Notes under the pieces: model-generated
What the model saw: the letters and a program-made list of their open reading frames with translations, nothing else
Databases searched by the model: none
Told to the model about the DNA's origin: nothing
Shown: positions 43,081 to 53,159 of the stretch, piece by piece
Layout: each line of letters begins with the position of its first letter
Numbering within the stretch: position 1 is the stretch's first letter
Source of the DNA: Kibdelosporangium sp. MJ126-NF4
Lineage (GTDB): Bacteria; Actinomycetota; Actinomycetes; Mycobacteriales; Pseudonocardiaceae
Direction of reading: 5' to 3'
Assembly: GCF_000826545.1 (NCBI RefSeq)
Contig: NZ_CDME01000011.1
Location: forward strand, 770,001 to 834,000
Length of the DNA: 64,000 bases
Made by a program: the position numbers and the translations under genes

Positions 43081-44567
43081 ACACCTCGCTCAACGCACGC
43101 CGACGCGACGAGGACCTGGCCGCGGCGGCGAAGGACGTCGTCGACGTGCTGGTCGTCGGCGGCGGCGTGACCGGCGCGGGTGTCGCGCTGGACGCCGCGT
43201 CTCGTGGCCTGACCGTCGTCCTCGCCGAGGCGCACGACCTGGCGTTCGGCACGTCGAGGTGGTCGAGCAAGCTGATCCACGGTGGACTGCGCTACCTCGC
43301 GAACGGCGACGTGGGGATCGCCTACGAGAGCGCGGTCGAACGGGGCATCGTGATGACACGCACAGCGCCGCACCTCACCCGCCCGCTGCCCCAGCTGGTT
43401 CCCTTGCACGACGGCGTTCCCAGCGCGCTCACGATGACCGGTCTGCGCGCGGGCGACCTGCTGCGCCGGTTCGCCCGCACACCGTCCAGCCTGCTGCCGC
43501 GGCCACGGCGGATTCCCGCCGCGGAAGCCCTCGCGCTGGCACCGGGGCTCAAGCGGGAAGGGCTGCGCGGCGGCCTGCTGTCCTACGACGGGCAGGTGGT
43601 CGACGACGCGCGGTTCGTCGTCGCGCTGGCCAGGACCGCGGCTGGGTACGGCGCGAGGATCCTGACCAGGACCAGGGCTCTGACGGTCGACGGCGACGGC
43701 GCGCGGCTGCAGGACACGCTGACCGGCGCACAGTTCGACGTCCGCGCCAGGAAAGTGATCAACGCGACGGGCGTGTGGGCAGGCCAACTCGTGCCGTCCG
43801 TGCGGCTGCGGCCGTCACGGGGTACGCACATCGTGCTCGCGTCACACGGTCTGACGGGGACCTCGCTGACCGTGCCGATTCCCGGTTCCCACAACCGGTT
43901 CGTGCTCGTCCTGCCCCAGCTCGACGGCCGGGTCTACGTCGGGCTGACCGACGAGCCGGTCGACGGTGAGATCCCGGACGTGCCGAGCGTCCCGGACTCC
44001 GATGTGGACTTCCTGCTGTCGGCCGCGTCCTCGGTCATGCAACGCCCACTCACCCGCGACGACGTGCTCGGTGCCTTCGCCGGTCTGCGTCCTTTGCTGC
44101 AGGCCGAAGGCTCCAGTGCCGACCTGTCCCGTCGGCACGCCGTGCTGACGGCCGCCAACGGTGTGATCACGGTGGTCGGCGGCAAGTTCACGACGTATCG
44201 CCGGATGGCGGCCGACGCGGTGGACGCGACGAAGCTCACCACGGTTTCCGCCCGCACCAAGGACATTCCGCTCGTGGGCGCGACAGCCCGTGAGCGACTC
44301 ACCCGAATCGACGCACCGGCTAGGCTGATCGCCAAGTACGGCACGGAAGCGCCCGCCGTCGCCCGGCTGGACCCGACCGGGCTGCACCCCGATCTGACCG
44401 CGGCCGAAGTGCTCTGGGCCGTCGAGCACGAGGGCGCACTCGACGCCGAGGACGTGCTGCACCGGCGCAGTCGCGTGGGCCTGGTTTCCGCTGAGGGAAA
44501 CGCCCTGGTAGACATCGTGGGTGACTACGCGGGCGCCCACCCGCGTAACCCCATCTGTGGTTCCTGA
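43077..44567 (+). CDS. glpD: Glycerol-3-phosphate dehydrogenase (FAD-dependent)
   Basis: It oxidises sn-glycerol 3-phosphate to dihydroxyacetone phosphate. The 496-residue protein has the FAD-binding motif VLVVGGGVTGAGVALDAASRG, the GlpD motif RWSSKLIHGGLRYL, NATGVWAG in the middle and GVITVVGGKFTTYRRMAADAV. The C-terminal helical DAO_C domain ends with the DAGALDAEDVLHRRSR-type block (here HEGALDAEDVLHRRSRVGL). GTG 43077 overlaps the TetR stop. The product is the substrate expected for the neighbouring AGPS-like enzyme if that one is a true synthase. Confidence 0.92.
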   Translation: MNTSLNARRRDEDLAAAAKDVVDVLVVGGGVTGAGVALDAASRGLTVVLAEAHDLAFGTSRWSSKLIHGGLRYLANGDVGIAYESAVERGIVMTRTAPHLTRPLPQLVPLHDGVPSALTMTGLRAGDLLRRFARTPSSLLPRPRRIPAAEALALAPGLKREGLRGGLLSYDGQVVDDARFVVALARTAAGYGARILTRTRALTVDGDGARLQDTLTGAQFDVRARKVINATGVWAGQLVPSVRLRPSRGTHIVLASHGLTGTSLTVPIPGSHNRFVLVLPQLDGRVYVGLTDEPVDGEIPDVPSVPDSDVDFLLSAASSVMQRPLTRDDVLGAFAGLRPLLQAEGSSADLSRRHAVLTAANGVITVVGGKFTTYRRMAADAVDATKLTTVSARTKDIPLVGATARERLTRIDAPARLIAKYGTEAPAVARLDPTGLHPDLTAAEVLWAVEHEGALDAEDVLHRRSRVGLVSAEGNALVDIVGDYAGAHPRNPICGS

Positions 44568-44623
44568 GCGCGAGCCGGGCTCAGGCTGGATACTGCGGGG
44601 GGATGTCCAGCGAGGAAGGATCG

Positions 44624-45535
44624 ATGGTGCCTGAGGCGGGACTGGAGATCGACCGAGTCTCCAAACGCTACGGCGACGTCGTCGCCCTGTCCGACATGAC
44701 GTTCGACGTACGGCCCGGTGAACTCTTCGGTTTCGTCGGTAGTAACGGCGCGGGCAAGACCACGACGATGCGGATCGCCCTCGGCGTGCTCGAAGCGGAC
44801 GCCGGTGCCGTGCGCTGGGCCGGTGAGCCGATCACGTTGAGCACCCGCCGCCGCTTCGGGTACATGCCTGAGGAACGCGGCCTGTACCCGAAGATGAAAG
44901 TGCTGGACCAGTTGGTCTACCTGGCCAGGCTGCACGGGATGCCGACCAACGACGCCCATCGCGCGGCCGAGGACTGGATCGTCCGGCTCGGACTGCGCGA
45001 GCGGCGGCTCGACGAGGTGCAGAAACTGAGCCTCGGCAACCAGCAGCGCGTGCAGCTGGCCGCGGCGCTGGTGCACGACCCGCGGGTGCTCGTGCTGGAC
45101 GAGCCGTTCTCCGGGCTCGACCCGGTCGCGGTCGACGTGATGAGCCAGGTGCTCAAGGAGAAGGCCGCCGACGGGATTCCCGTTGTGTTCTCCAGCCACC
45201 AACTCGATCTTGTGCAGAGGTTGTGTGACCGTGTCGGGATCGTGAACAAGGGCTCGATGGTGGCCTGTGACACGGTCGAGGCGCTGCGCTCGTCCGGCGT
45301 GTCCGAGCTTGTCGTGCACGCGCCACGGGCGCCCGCCGGGTGGGCCTCTGCGATCCCCGGCGTGACCGTGGTGTCCCAAGAGGACGGGCACACCACGCTG
45401 CGGATCGACGACGGCATCGACGACCAGCAGGTCCTGCGGGCCGCGCTGGACACCGGGCCGGTGCACGAGTTCAGCAGACGCCACCCGTCACTGGCCGACC
45501 TGTTCCGCAACGTCGTCAAGGAGGGTGGGCAATGA
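44624..45535 (+). CDS. ABC exporter ATPase, NatA-like
   Basis: This 303-residue ATPase has Walker A GSNGAGKTTT, the signature LSLGNQQRVQLAAAL, Walker B VLVLDEPFSGLDPVA and the switch His in FSSHQLDLVQ. A C-terminal DUF4162-like domain (VSELVVHAPRAP ... VHEFSRRHPSLADLFRNVV) completes it. ATG 44624 follows GAGGAAGG and is preferred over ATG 44603. It overlaps the permease gene by four bases. This pair resembles sodium or drug exporters of the NatAB type. It lies 56 bases after glpD with no terminator seen between. Confidence 0.9.
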   Translation: MVPEAGLEIDRVSKRYGDVVALSDMTFDVRPGELFGFVGSNGAGKTTTMRIALGVLEADAGAVRWAGEPITLSTRRRFGYMPEERGLYPKMKVLDQLVYLARLHGMPTNDAHRAAEDWIVRLGLRERRLDEVQKLSLGNQQRVQLAAALVHDPRVLVLDEPFSGLDPVAVDVMSQVLKEKAADGIPVVFSSHQLDLVQRLCDRVGIVNKGSMVACDTVEALRSSGVSELVVHAPRAPAGWASAIPGVTVVSQEDGHTTLRIDDGIDDQQVLRAALDTGPVHEFSRRHPSLADLFRNVVKEGGQ

Positions 45536-46731
45536 CCCACGAGCCGAAGCCCCTCCAGGGCGTGCTGCTGGTCGCGGGCCGCGAGCTGAACACCAAGCTG
45601 CGCACGCGGTCCTTTGTGATCAGCACGATCGTGTCGGTCGTCGTACTCGCGGCGTTCGTGCTGCTGCAGAGTTCCTCGTTCGACGAGGGCAGCCGCAGCC
45701 GGATCGGGCTGAGCGGCCAGGCGACCGCGCTGGGGCCGCAGATCGTCGAGTCGGCCAGGGGGATCGGCCACCAGGTCTCGATCGTGGACATCGCCGACCC
45801 GGCACAGGGCGAGCAGCAGGTCAAGGACAACGACCTGGACGCGCTGGTCACCGGGCCGGTCGGGTCGCTACAGGTGACAGTCAAGGACAAGCTGAACACC
45901 GAACTGCGCAACACGCTCAACAGCCTGATGCGCCAGCAGATCCTCACCTCCGAACTGGCCGCGGCCGACCTCGACCCCAAGGAGGTGCTCGGCACCGCGG
46001 CGGGCGCGCAGGTGAAGGTCACCCAGCTGGAACCGCGCGGCGACGACGAGGGCCAACGGCTGGCGATCGGCCTGATCGTGGCGTTCCTGCTCTACATGGC
46101 ACTGATGATCTACGGCCAGATGGTCGCGCAGGGCGTGGTCGAGGAGAAGTCGAGCCGGGTGGTGGAGATCCTGCTCGCCACCGTGCGGCCGTGGCAGCTG
46201 CTGGCGGGCAAGGTGCTCGGCCTCGGCGTGGTCGGGCTGATCCAGTTCGCGGTGATCTCGGCGGTCGGGCTCGTCGCGGGCCTCGCGACCGGCGCGCTGA
46301 CCATCTCCGGCGCGGCGATCGGCGGTGTGCTGGCCGGGGTGTTCTGGTACCTGGTGGGATTCTTCTTCTACGCCACCATCTTCGCCGCGCTCGGCTCGCT
46401 GGTGTCGCGGCAGGAGGACACCCAGAGCGTGCTCACCCCGGTCACCATGGTGATCGTGATCGGCTTCATCTTCGCGATCAACCTGTTGATCAGCAACAGC
46501 GACAGCACGCTCACCATGGTGATGGCGATCCTGCCGCCGTTCGCGCCGATCCTGATGCCGGGGCTGACCGCGCTCGGACTCGCGCCGATCTGGCTGCAGG
46601 CGGTGGCGATCCTGTTGTCGTTCGGCGGGATCGCGCTGGTGGCATGGCTCGGCGGCCGGATCTACCGCAACGCCGTGCTGCGCACCGGAAGCCGCGTGAA
46701 GCTGCGCGAAGCCTTCAGTTCCGGTTCTTGA
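45532..46731 (+). CDS. ABC-2 exporter permease, NatB-like
   Basis: This 399-residue permease has one N-terminal span (SFVISTIVSVVVLAAFVLL), a large external domain of about 150 residues, and five further spans from about residue 180. EEKSSRVVEILLATVRPWQLLAGKVLG is the typical NatB coupling segment. It starts inside the end of the ATPase gene (ATGA). The 3' end overlaps the converging photolyase gene by 17 bases. Substrate is unknown. Confidence 0.9.
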   Translation: MTHEPKPLQGVLLVAGRELNTKLRTRSFVISTIVSVVVLAAFVLLQSSSFDEGSRSRIGLSGQATALGPQIVESARGIGHQVSIVDIADPAQGEQQVKDNDLDALVTGPVGSLQVTVKDKLNTELRNTLNSLMRQQILTSELAAADLDPKEVLGTAAGAQVKVTQLEPRGDDEGQRLAIGLIVAFLLYMALMIYGQMVAQGVVEEKSSRVVEILLATVRPWQLLAGKVLGLGVVGLIQFAVISAVGLVAGLATGALTISGAAIGGVLAGVFWYLVGFFFYATIFAALGSLVSRQEDTQSVLTPVTMVIVIGFIFAINLLISNSDSTLTMVMAILPPFAPILMPGLTALGLAPIWLQAVAILLSFGGIALVAWLGGRIYRNAVLRTGSRVKLREAFSSGS

Positions 46732-48022
46732 TTGCTGTGTAGCGGGCGAGCGCGACTTCGCGCTCGTGCCCGTGGTCGACGATCGGCTTGGGGTAGTCGA
46801 GACCGTCGATCTCCCACGGCTTGTGCACGCGCTTTCCCGTGATGTCCCGCAGTTCCGGGACGAACCGGCGCACGTAGTCACCGTTCGGGTCGAACTTCTC
46901 GCCCTGCGTGGTCGGGTTGAACACGCGGAAGTACGGCGCCGCATCGGTTCCGCTGCCCGCAGCCCACTGCCAGTTGTGCTGGTTGGACGCCAGGTCGCCG
47001 TCGACGAGGTGGCGCATGAAGTGCCGCGCTCCCCACCACCACGGCAGGTGCAGGTCCTTGACCAGGAAGCTGGCCACGATCATCCGGACCCGGTTGTGCA
47101 TCCAGCCCAGCTCCAGCAGTTGCCGCATGCCCGCGTCCACAATGGGATAACCGGTCGTGCCATGGCACCACGCTTCGAACGCGTCCCGGTCGCCGTCGAG
47201 TTCGATCTTGTCGAACCGTCGGTCGAGATTCTGGTGCGCGCTGTCCGGCCTGTGCCACAACACGTCCGCGTAGAACTCACGCCATGCGAGCTCGGTGCGG
47301 TACTGACTGGGCTTGAGGTCCGCCAGCAGTGTTCGCGGGTGCACGCAGCCCCAGCGCAGGTACGGCGACATCCAGCTGGTTCCCGGCCTGTCCGGCCGGT
47401 CGCGGTTCTCCGCGTAGTCGTCGAGCTTCTCGTCGCGGAACCGCTCCCAGGCGTCCAGTGCGGCCTGCTCGCCCGCCTCGGGCAGCTCAGGCGCCCGGGG
47501 ATCCCGGGGGATGTGGCTTTTCCTCGGCGGCTCGATCCAGTCCACACTGGACGCGTTGGTGTCGGCGGGTTCGCGCCAGCCGTGATCGGCCCATGCCCGG
47601 GAGAACGGTGTGAAGACCTTGTACGGCGTGCCGTCCGGCTTCGTGACACGACCGGGCGCGACCGCGTAGGGCGAACCGGACCGGACGAAGTCGATGTCCC
47701 CCAGCGCCTCCTCGACCATCTCGTCGCGACACCGGCCGTAGGGCGCGTAGTCCGCGGAGACGTGCACGCCGGTGGCGCCGACCTGCTTGGCGATCCTGGG
47801 CACGAGCTCGACCGGGTCGCCGGAGACGACCAGCAGCCGGTCGTCCAGCTGCTCGTTGAGATCCCGCAGGCAGCGGTAAAGAAAGGCGAGCCTCGGCGCA
47901 CCGGACGGCTCGGTCAGCCGCTTGTCGAGCACGAACAGGCCGAGAGCGTCCCGGTCGGCGGACAGCAGCGTCGGGAGGTCCCTGGTCCGCAGGTCACGGC
48001 GGAACCAGACGACGGAAGTCAT
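46715..48022 (-). CDS. phr: Deoxyribodipyrimidine photolyase
   Basis: It repairs UV pyrimidine dimers with blue light. The 435-residue protein has the N-terminal photolyase alpha/beta domain (VVWFRRDLRTRDLPTLL) and the C-terminal FAD domain with RPGTSWMSPYLRWGCVHPRTLL, WREFYADVLWHRP, DGDRDAFEAWCHGTTGYPIVDAGMRQLLELGWMHNRVRMIVASFLVKDL and the closing W-rich block HNWQWAAGSGTDAAPYFRVFNPTTQGEKFDPNGDYVRRFVPEL. All features of class I CPD photolyase are present. It is monocistronic and 91 bases downstream of citrate synthase. Confidence 0.95.
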   Translation of the reverse strand: MTSVVWFRRDLRTRDLPTLLSADRDALGLFVLDKRLTEPSGAPRLAFLYRCLRDLNEQLDDRLLVVSGDPVELVPRIAKQVGATGVHVSADYAPYGRCRDEMVEEALGDIDFVRSGSPYAVAPGRVTKPDGTPYKVFTPFSRAWADHGWREPADTNASSVDWIEPPRKSHIPRDPRAPELPEAGEQAALDAWERFRDEKLDDYAENRDRPDRPGTSWMSPYLRWGCVHPRTLLADLKPSQYRTELAWREFYADVLWHRPDSAHQNLDRRFDKIELDGDRDAFEAWCHGTTGYPIVDAGMRQLLELGWMHNRVRMIVASFLVKDLHLPWWWGARHFMRHLVDGDLASNQHNWQWAAGSGTDAAPYFRVFNPTTQGEKFDPNGDYVRRFVPELRDITGKRVHKPWEIDGLDYPKPIVDHGHEREVALARYTAIKNRN

Positions 48023-48063
48023 CCGACAACGCTACCGTGCGTGAGATCCGGACGCCGAACAGA

Positions 48064-48100
48064 ACGCCCCCGGCAACGGCGGTGCCGTTGCCGGGGGCGT
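48064..48100 (-). terminator. Long perfect hairpin after citrate synthase
   Basis: Perfect 17-base arms (ACGCCCCCGGCAACGGC and its complement) with a three-base loop lie just beyond the citrate synthase stop codon. This is a strong terminator. It also separates that transcript from the photolyase gene. Confidence 0.9.
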
Positions 48101-48113
48101 GCTCAGGCAGACG

Positions 48114-49430
<1,317 letters not shown>

Positions 49431-49634
49431 GAACGTCCCTCTCCCGATCGGTCAGGGCGGTGGATCTGGCGAATCAAGCCACGTGCACGCGGTCTGATCG
49501 ATCGCCGCACCGCAGCACCGCCCCATTGGGGTCCTGTCAAGTCCCAACGCTAGTGCGCCGGGAGCGAATCGCCCAGTGCGGCGTAAGTTAAGACACGCTG
49601 GTGGGACGCTTCTCACATCGATTCACAGATCGAT
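49431..49634 (-). promoter_or_regulatory. Citrate synthase upstream region
   Basis: This 204-base gap holds the gltA promoter. On the minus strand TTGACA (49535-49540) could be a -35 box, but the -10 17 bases on (TGCTGC) is poor. Between them lies the palindrome CCCCATTGGGG (49521-49531). An ATCGATTCA direct repeat (49617-49640) overlaps the end of the kinase gene. Confidence 0.4.
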
Positions 49635-50576
49635 TCAGATGATCGGACCCGTGATCGGATCCAGCTCAGCGGCGAATGGCGGTTCCGCACCGGCCCTCGA
49701 CACGGTTATCGCGGCTGCCGCACCGGCGAATCGCAACGCCGTTCGCCACTCCTGCCCGTCGAGCGCACGCAGATGTTCCGCTGACCGGACACCTTTTGCG
49801 TACAGCCAGCTGAGCAATGCCCCGTGCACCGTGTCTCCGGCACCGATCGTGTCGACAACGTTCGTTTCCGTAGCCGAAACCTCGACAAGATCACCCGACC
49901 CGGTAATAACGGACAGCCCATTCGAGCCGCGCGTGAGCACCACGGCGGCGGGTCCTTGTCGCTGCCATTGCCGGGCCGCCTCGACGGCGTCCGTCCCGGC
50001 GAGCCACTCGGCGTCCTCCTCGGACAGCTTGAGCAGGCCGACGTCCGGCAGCCAGCTCGCGAACCGGGCGCGGTAGGCGTCGGGGTCGGCGATGAGCACC
50101 GGACGGACATTCGGGTCGAGCGCGACCAGGGCGTCGGTCTGCCGCATGACCTGCTCGTACGCGCTGGCGCCCGGTTCGAGGACGAGTGAGAGCGTGCCCA
50201 GCGACAGGATGGCTGTGGTCTCCGGCAGGCTGTCGGGCACCTCGAACAGCCGGTCCGCCGTGCCCTCGGCGTAGAACGTGTACCGGGCGCCACCGTCCGG
50301 CCCGAGGCTGGTCACCGCGAGCGTCGTCGGCTCCGGCCCACGTTGCAGCCATGAAGTGTCCACATTGGACACCCTGAGTCGTTCGACGAGCGCGTCGCCG
50401 AAGTCGTCGCGCGAGATCCTGGACAGGAAACTCACCGGAGTCCCCAGACGACCGACCGTGACGGCGACGTTGTACGGGCCGCCGCCCAGCCTCGGCAGCA
50501 ACGCGCCCGGTTCACCGTCGAGTGTGGACTTCGCGGGCACCAGGTCGACCAGCGCCTCACCAGCGACAACAATCAC
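49635..50576 (-). CDS. PfkB-family sugar kinase (fructokinase-like)
   Basis: This 313-residue ribokinase-fold enzyme phosphorylates a sugar or nucleoside. The N-terminal motif is [11 protein letters not shown] and [23 protein letters not shown]. The C-terminal signature is [19 protein letters not shown] with the catalytic Asp; the anion hole is intact. GTG 50576 has better spacing to TAGGT/GAGG than TTG 50585. It lies alone, 204 bases upstream of citrate synthase on the same strand. The exact sugar is not predictable; bacterial fructokinases are the nearest build. Confidence 0.88.
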   Translation of the reverse strand: MIVVAGEALVDLVPAKSTLDGEPGALLPRLGGGPYNVAVTVGRLGTPVSFLSRISRDDFGDALVERLRVSNVDTSWLQRGPEPTTLAVTSLGPDGGARYTFYAEGTADRLFEVPDSLPETTAILSLGTLSLVLEPGASAYEQVMRQTDALVALDPNVRPVLIADPDAYRARFASWLPDVGLLKLSEEDAEWLAGTDAVEAARQWQRQGPAAVVLTRGSNGLSVITGSGDLVEVSATETNVVDTIGAGDTVHGALLSWLYAKGVRSAEHLRALDGQEWRTALRFAGAAAAITVSRAGAEPPFAAELDPITGPII

Positions 50577-50645
50577 GGCCGACAACCTACCTCGAACGGT
50601 AACCTGAGCTGTCCTCTAGCACTGCATGCATACGGAGACCCCGCG

Positions 50646-51791
50646 ATGGCAGTCGAACGTCTACTCCCGGACACCGAGGCGGAAGACCTCATCGCCTTGG
50701 TGCACGACATAGCCGCCAACGAACTGGCGCCAAGGGCCAGCGAGTACGAGGAAAAAGACCTTTTCCCTCGTGACGAGTTCCGCCTGCTCGGCCGCTCGGG
50801 CCTGCTCGGCCTGCCCTACCCGGAAAAATGGGGCGGCCACGGCGTGTCCTACGAGGTGTACCTGCAGGTCCTCGAAGAGATCGCAGCCGCGTGGATGACC
50901 GTGGGCGTCGGCCTGTCGGTGCACACCATGTCCTGTTACGCACTCGCCGAACACGGCACCGACGAGCAGCGTGACCGGTTCCTGCCCGACATGCTGGGCG
51001 GTGATCTGCTCGGCGCGTACGCCCTGTCGGAAACGCACGCGGGCTCCGACGCGGCCGCGCTGTCCACGCGTGCCGTGCTCGACGGCTCCGACTACGTGGT
51101 GACCGGAACGAAGGCGTGGATCACGCACGGCGGCGAGGCGGACTTCTACACGACCATGGTCCGGACCTCGCCCGACGGCGGCCGGGGCATCAGTTGCCTG
51201 CTCGTCCCCGCCGACACGCCCGGTCTGTCCGCGGGCGCGCCGGAACGCAAGATGGGCATGACCGCGTCGACGACCGCGCAGATGAACTTCGCCGAGGCCA
51301 GGGTCCCGGCGTCGCGACTGCTCGGTGAAGAGGGCAGCGGCCTGAAGATGGCGCTGACAGCGCTGAACTCGGGGCGTCTCGGCATCGCCGCGTGCGCGGT
51401 CGGCCTGGCACAGGCCGCGCTGGACGAGTCGGTGCGGTACGCCAAGGAGCGCAGCCAGTTCGGCCGGGCGATCATCGAGTTCCAGGGCATGGAGTTCCTG
51501 CTGGCCGACATGGCCGCCGCCGTGGAGTCCGCGCGTGCGATGTACCTGGAAGCCGCCCGGCGCCGCGACCGGGGACTGCCGTTCAAACGCCAGGCGTCGG
51601 TCGCCAAACTCGTGGCCACCGAGGCGGCGATGAAGGTGACCACCGACGCGGTGCAGGTCCTCGGCGGTGCCGGGTACACCAAGGACTACCCGGTCGAGCG
51701 CTACATGCGTGAGGCGAAGGTGCCGCAGATCTTCGAGGGCACCAACCAGATCCAGCGCATGGTGATCGCCAGGGAACTACGCAACGCCTGA
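50646..51791 (+). CDS. Acyl-CoA dehydrogenase
   Basis: This 381-residue FAD enzyme introduces an alpha-beta double bond in acyl-CoA. It has [18 protein letters not shown] and [15 protein letters not shown] (the two family signatures), [14 protein letters not shown], then [22 protein letters not shown] and the C-terminal [42 protein letters not shown]. The catalytic Glu is in IFEGTNQ. It closely resembles short-chain or butyryl-CoA dehydrogenases. It is monocistronic and followed by a clear hairpin. Confidence 0.95.
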   Translation: MAVERLLPDTEAEDLIALVHDIAANELAPRASEYEEKDLFPRDEFRLLGRSGLLGLPYPEKWGGHGVSYEVYLQVLEEIAAAWMTVGVGLSVHTMSCYALAEHGTDEQRDRFLPDMLGGDLLGAYALSETHAGSDAAALSTRAVLDGSDYVVTGTKAWITHGGEADFYTTMVRTSPDGGRGISCLLVPADTPGLSAGAPERKMGMTASTTAQMNFAEARVPASRLLGEEGSGLKMALTALNSGRLGIAACAVGLAQAALDESVRYAKERSQFGRAIIEFQGMEFLLADMAAAVESARAMYLEAARRRDRGLPFKRQASVAKLVATEAAMKVTTDAVQVLGGAGYTKDYPVERYMREAKVPQIFEGTNQIQRMVIARELRNA

Positions 51792-51846
51792 TCTCCTGCG
51801 AGCCCAGTCGACCACGGCGCAGACGAGCAGGCGCCACTGTCCCCAC

Positions 51847-51878
51847 CTCGGACGGCCCCGAACCCGGGGCCGTCCGAG
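51847..51878. terminator. Hairpin CTCGGACGGCCCC/GGGGCCGTCCGAG
   Basis: Perfect 13-base arms with a six-base loop lie in the gap between the converging acyl-CoA dehydrogenase and amidohydrolase genes. It can serve both directions. The rest of the gap has no gene. Confidence 0.85.
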
Positions 51879-51927
51879 CAGCCCTGCCACGGTGGACAGG
51901 GCGATGATCGCGGTCAGCACAGCCCGG

Positions 51928-53145
51928 TCAGGACTCGCTGTAGAACGGGTTCTTCGTGACGCCCTCGCCCTTGACGTCGTCGTAGTGGTAGACCTCGTTG
52001 CCCTCGATGAACACACGCACCGCGCGGCTCATCACGTCCAACGGGTCACCCGACCAGATCACCACGTCGGCGTCGAGACCTGCGGCGAGCGCGCCGACGC
52101 GGTCGTCGAGGCCGAGGATCTCCGCCGGGTTGATGGTGATCGACCGCAGTGCCGTGTCGGTGTCCAGGCCTTCCTTCACGCACAGCGTCGCCTGGTGGAC
52201 GAGGAAGTCGATCGGCACGACCGGGTGGTCGGTGGTCAGCGCGATCTTCACACCGGCCCGCGCCATGATTCCCGGGCCCTTCAACGTGCGGCGGGCCGTC
52301 TCGATCTTGCCGCGGCCGACCATCAGCGGGCCGACGATCACCGGAATGTTCCGCTCGGCCAGCGTGTCGGCCATCAGGTGGCCTTCGGTGCCGTGGTTGA
52401 CCACCAGCCGGTAGCCGAATTCGTCGGCCAGCCGGATTGCCGTCGCGATGTCGTCGGCGCGGTGCGTGTGCTGGCACCACGGCACTTCACCGCTGAGCAC
52501 CTTGGCGAGGATTTCCATTGTGTTGTCGCGGTCGAACGGCTTGTTCTCCGCTTCGGCCTGGTCGCGTTTCTTGACGTAGTCCTGTGCCTTGGTCAACGCG
52601 TCCCGAATGATCGCCGCGACACCCATCCGCGTCGACGGCAGCTTTTTCTGATCGCCGTATACGCGTTTCGGGTTTTCGCCCAACGCGCTTTTCACGCTGG
52701 CGGGCGTCCGCAACAACATGTCCTCGACCGTGCGTCCCCAGGTTTTCAGTGCCGCGGTCTGCCCGCCGATCGGATTTCCCGAACCGGGCTTGGCGACGAT
52801 CGTCGTCACGCCACCGGCCAGCGCGTCCCGCAGGCCCATGTCGTCGGGGTTGAACCCGTCGACCGCCCGCAGCCTGGCCCCGTTCGGGTCGGTCATCTCG
52901 TTGTAGTCGCGGCCTTCCCAGCCGATGCCGTCCTCGCCGATCCCGGCGTGCCCGTGCGCCTCCACGAACCCGGGCAGGACCCAGGTCCCGGAGGCGTCCA
53001 CGATCTCGGCGTCGTCAGGCACATCGACATCGGCGTCCGCACCGACCGCGACGATCCGGCCGTCCTCGATCAGCACGGTGCCGCCGTCGATGGGCTCGCT
53101 CGTTACTGGAACAACGTATCCACCCGTGATTGCCACTACTGTCAC
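51928..53145 (-). CDS. Amidohydrolase, imidazolonepropionase-like
   Basis: This 405-residue metal-dependent hydrolase has GTWVLPGFVEAHGHAGIGE (HxH motif near residue 60), HTHRADDI and LVVNHGTEGH with two more His, and TDHP with the catalytic Asp near residue 297. ALRSITINPAEILGLDDRVGALAAGLDADVVIWSGDPLDVMS closes the composite beta domain. It resembles cytoplasmic imidazolonepropionase-type amidohydrolases of unknown substrate. GTG 53145 is chosen; GTG 53136 is also possible. It follows the GH95-like gene by 14 bases and is probably co-transcribed with it. Confidence 0.88.
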   Translation of the reverse strand: MTVVAITGGYVVPVTSEPIDGGTVLIEDGRIVAVGADADVDVPDDAEIVDASGTWVLPGFVEAHGHAGIGEDGIGWEGRDYNEMTDPNGARLRAVDGFNPDDMGLRDALAGGVTTIVAKPGSGNPIGGQTAALKTWGRTVEDMLLRTPASVKSALGENPKRVYGDQKKLPSTRMGVAAIIRDALTKAQDYVKKRDQAEAENKPFDRDNTMEILAKVLSGEVPWCQHTHRADDIATAIRLADEFGYRLVVNHGTEGHLMADTLAERNIPVIVGPLMVGRGKIETARRTLKGPGIMARAGVKIALTTDHPVVPIDFLVHQATLCVKEGLDTDTALRSITINPAEILGLDDRVGALAAGLDADVVIWSGDPLDVMSRAVRVFIEGNEVYHYDDVKGEGVTKNPFYSES

Positions 53146-53159
53146 GGATGGACACCGTA

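Noticed and set aside
49512..49540. A firm sigma-70 promoter for citrate synthase
   Set aside because: TTGACA is present, but the expected -10 hexamer is TGCTGC, too far from consensus to call with confidence.
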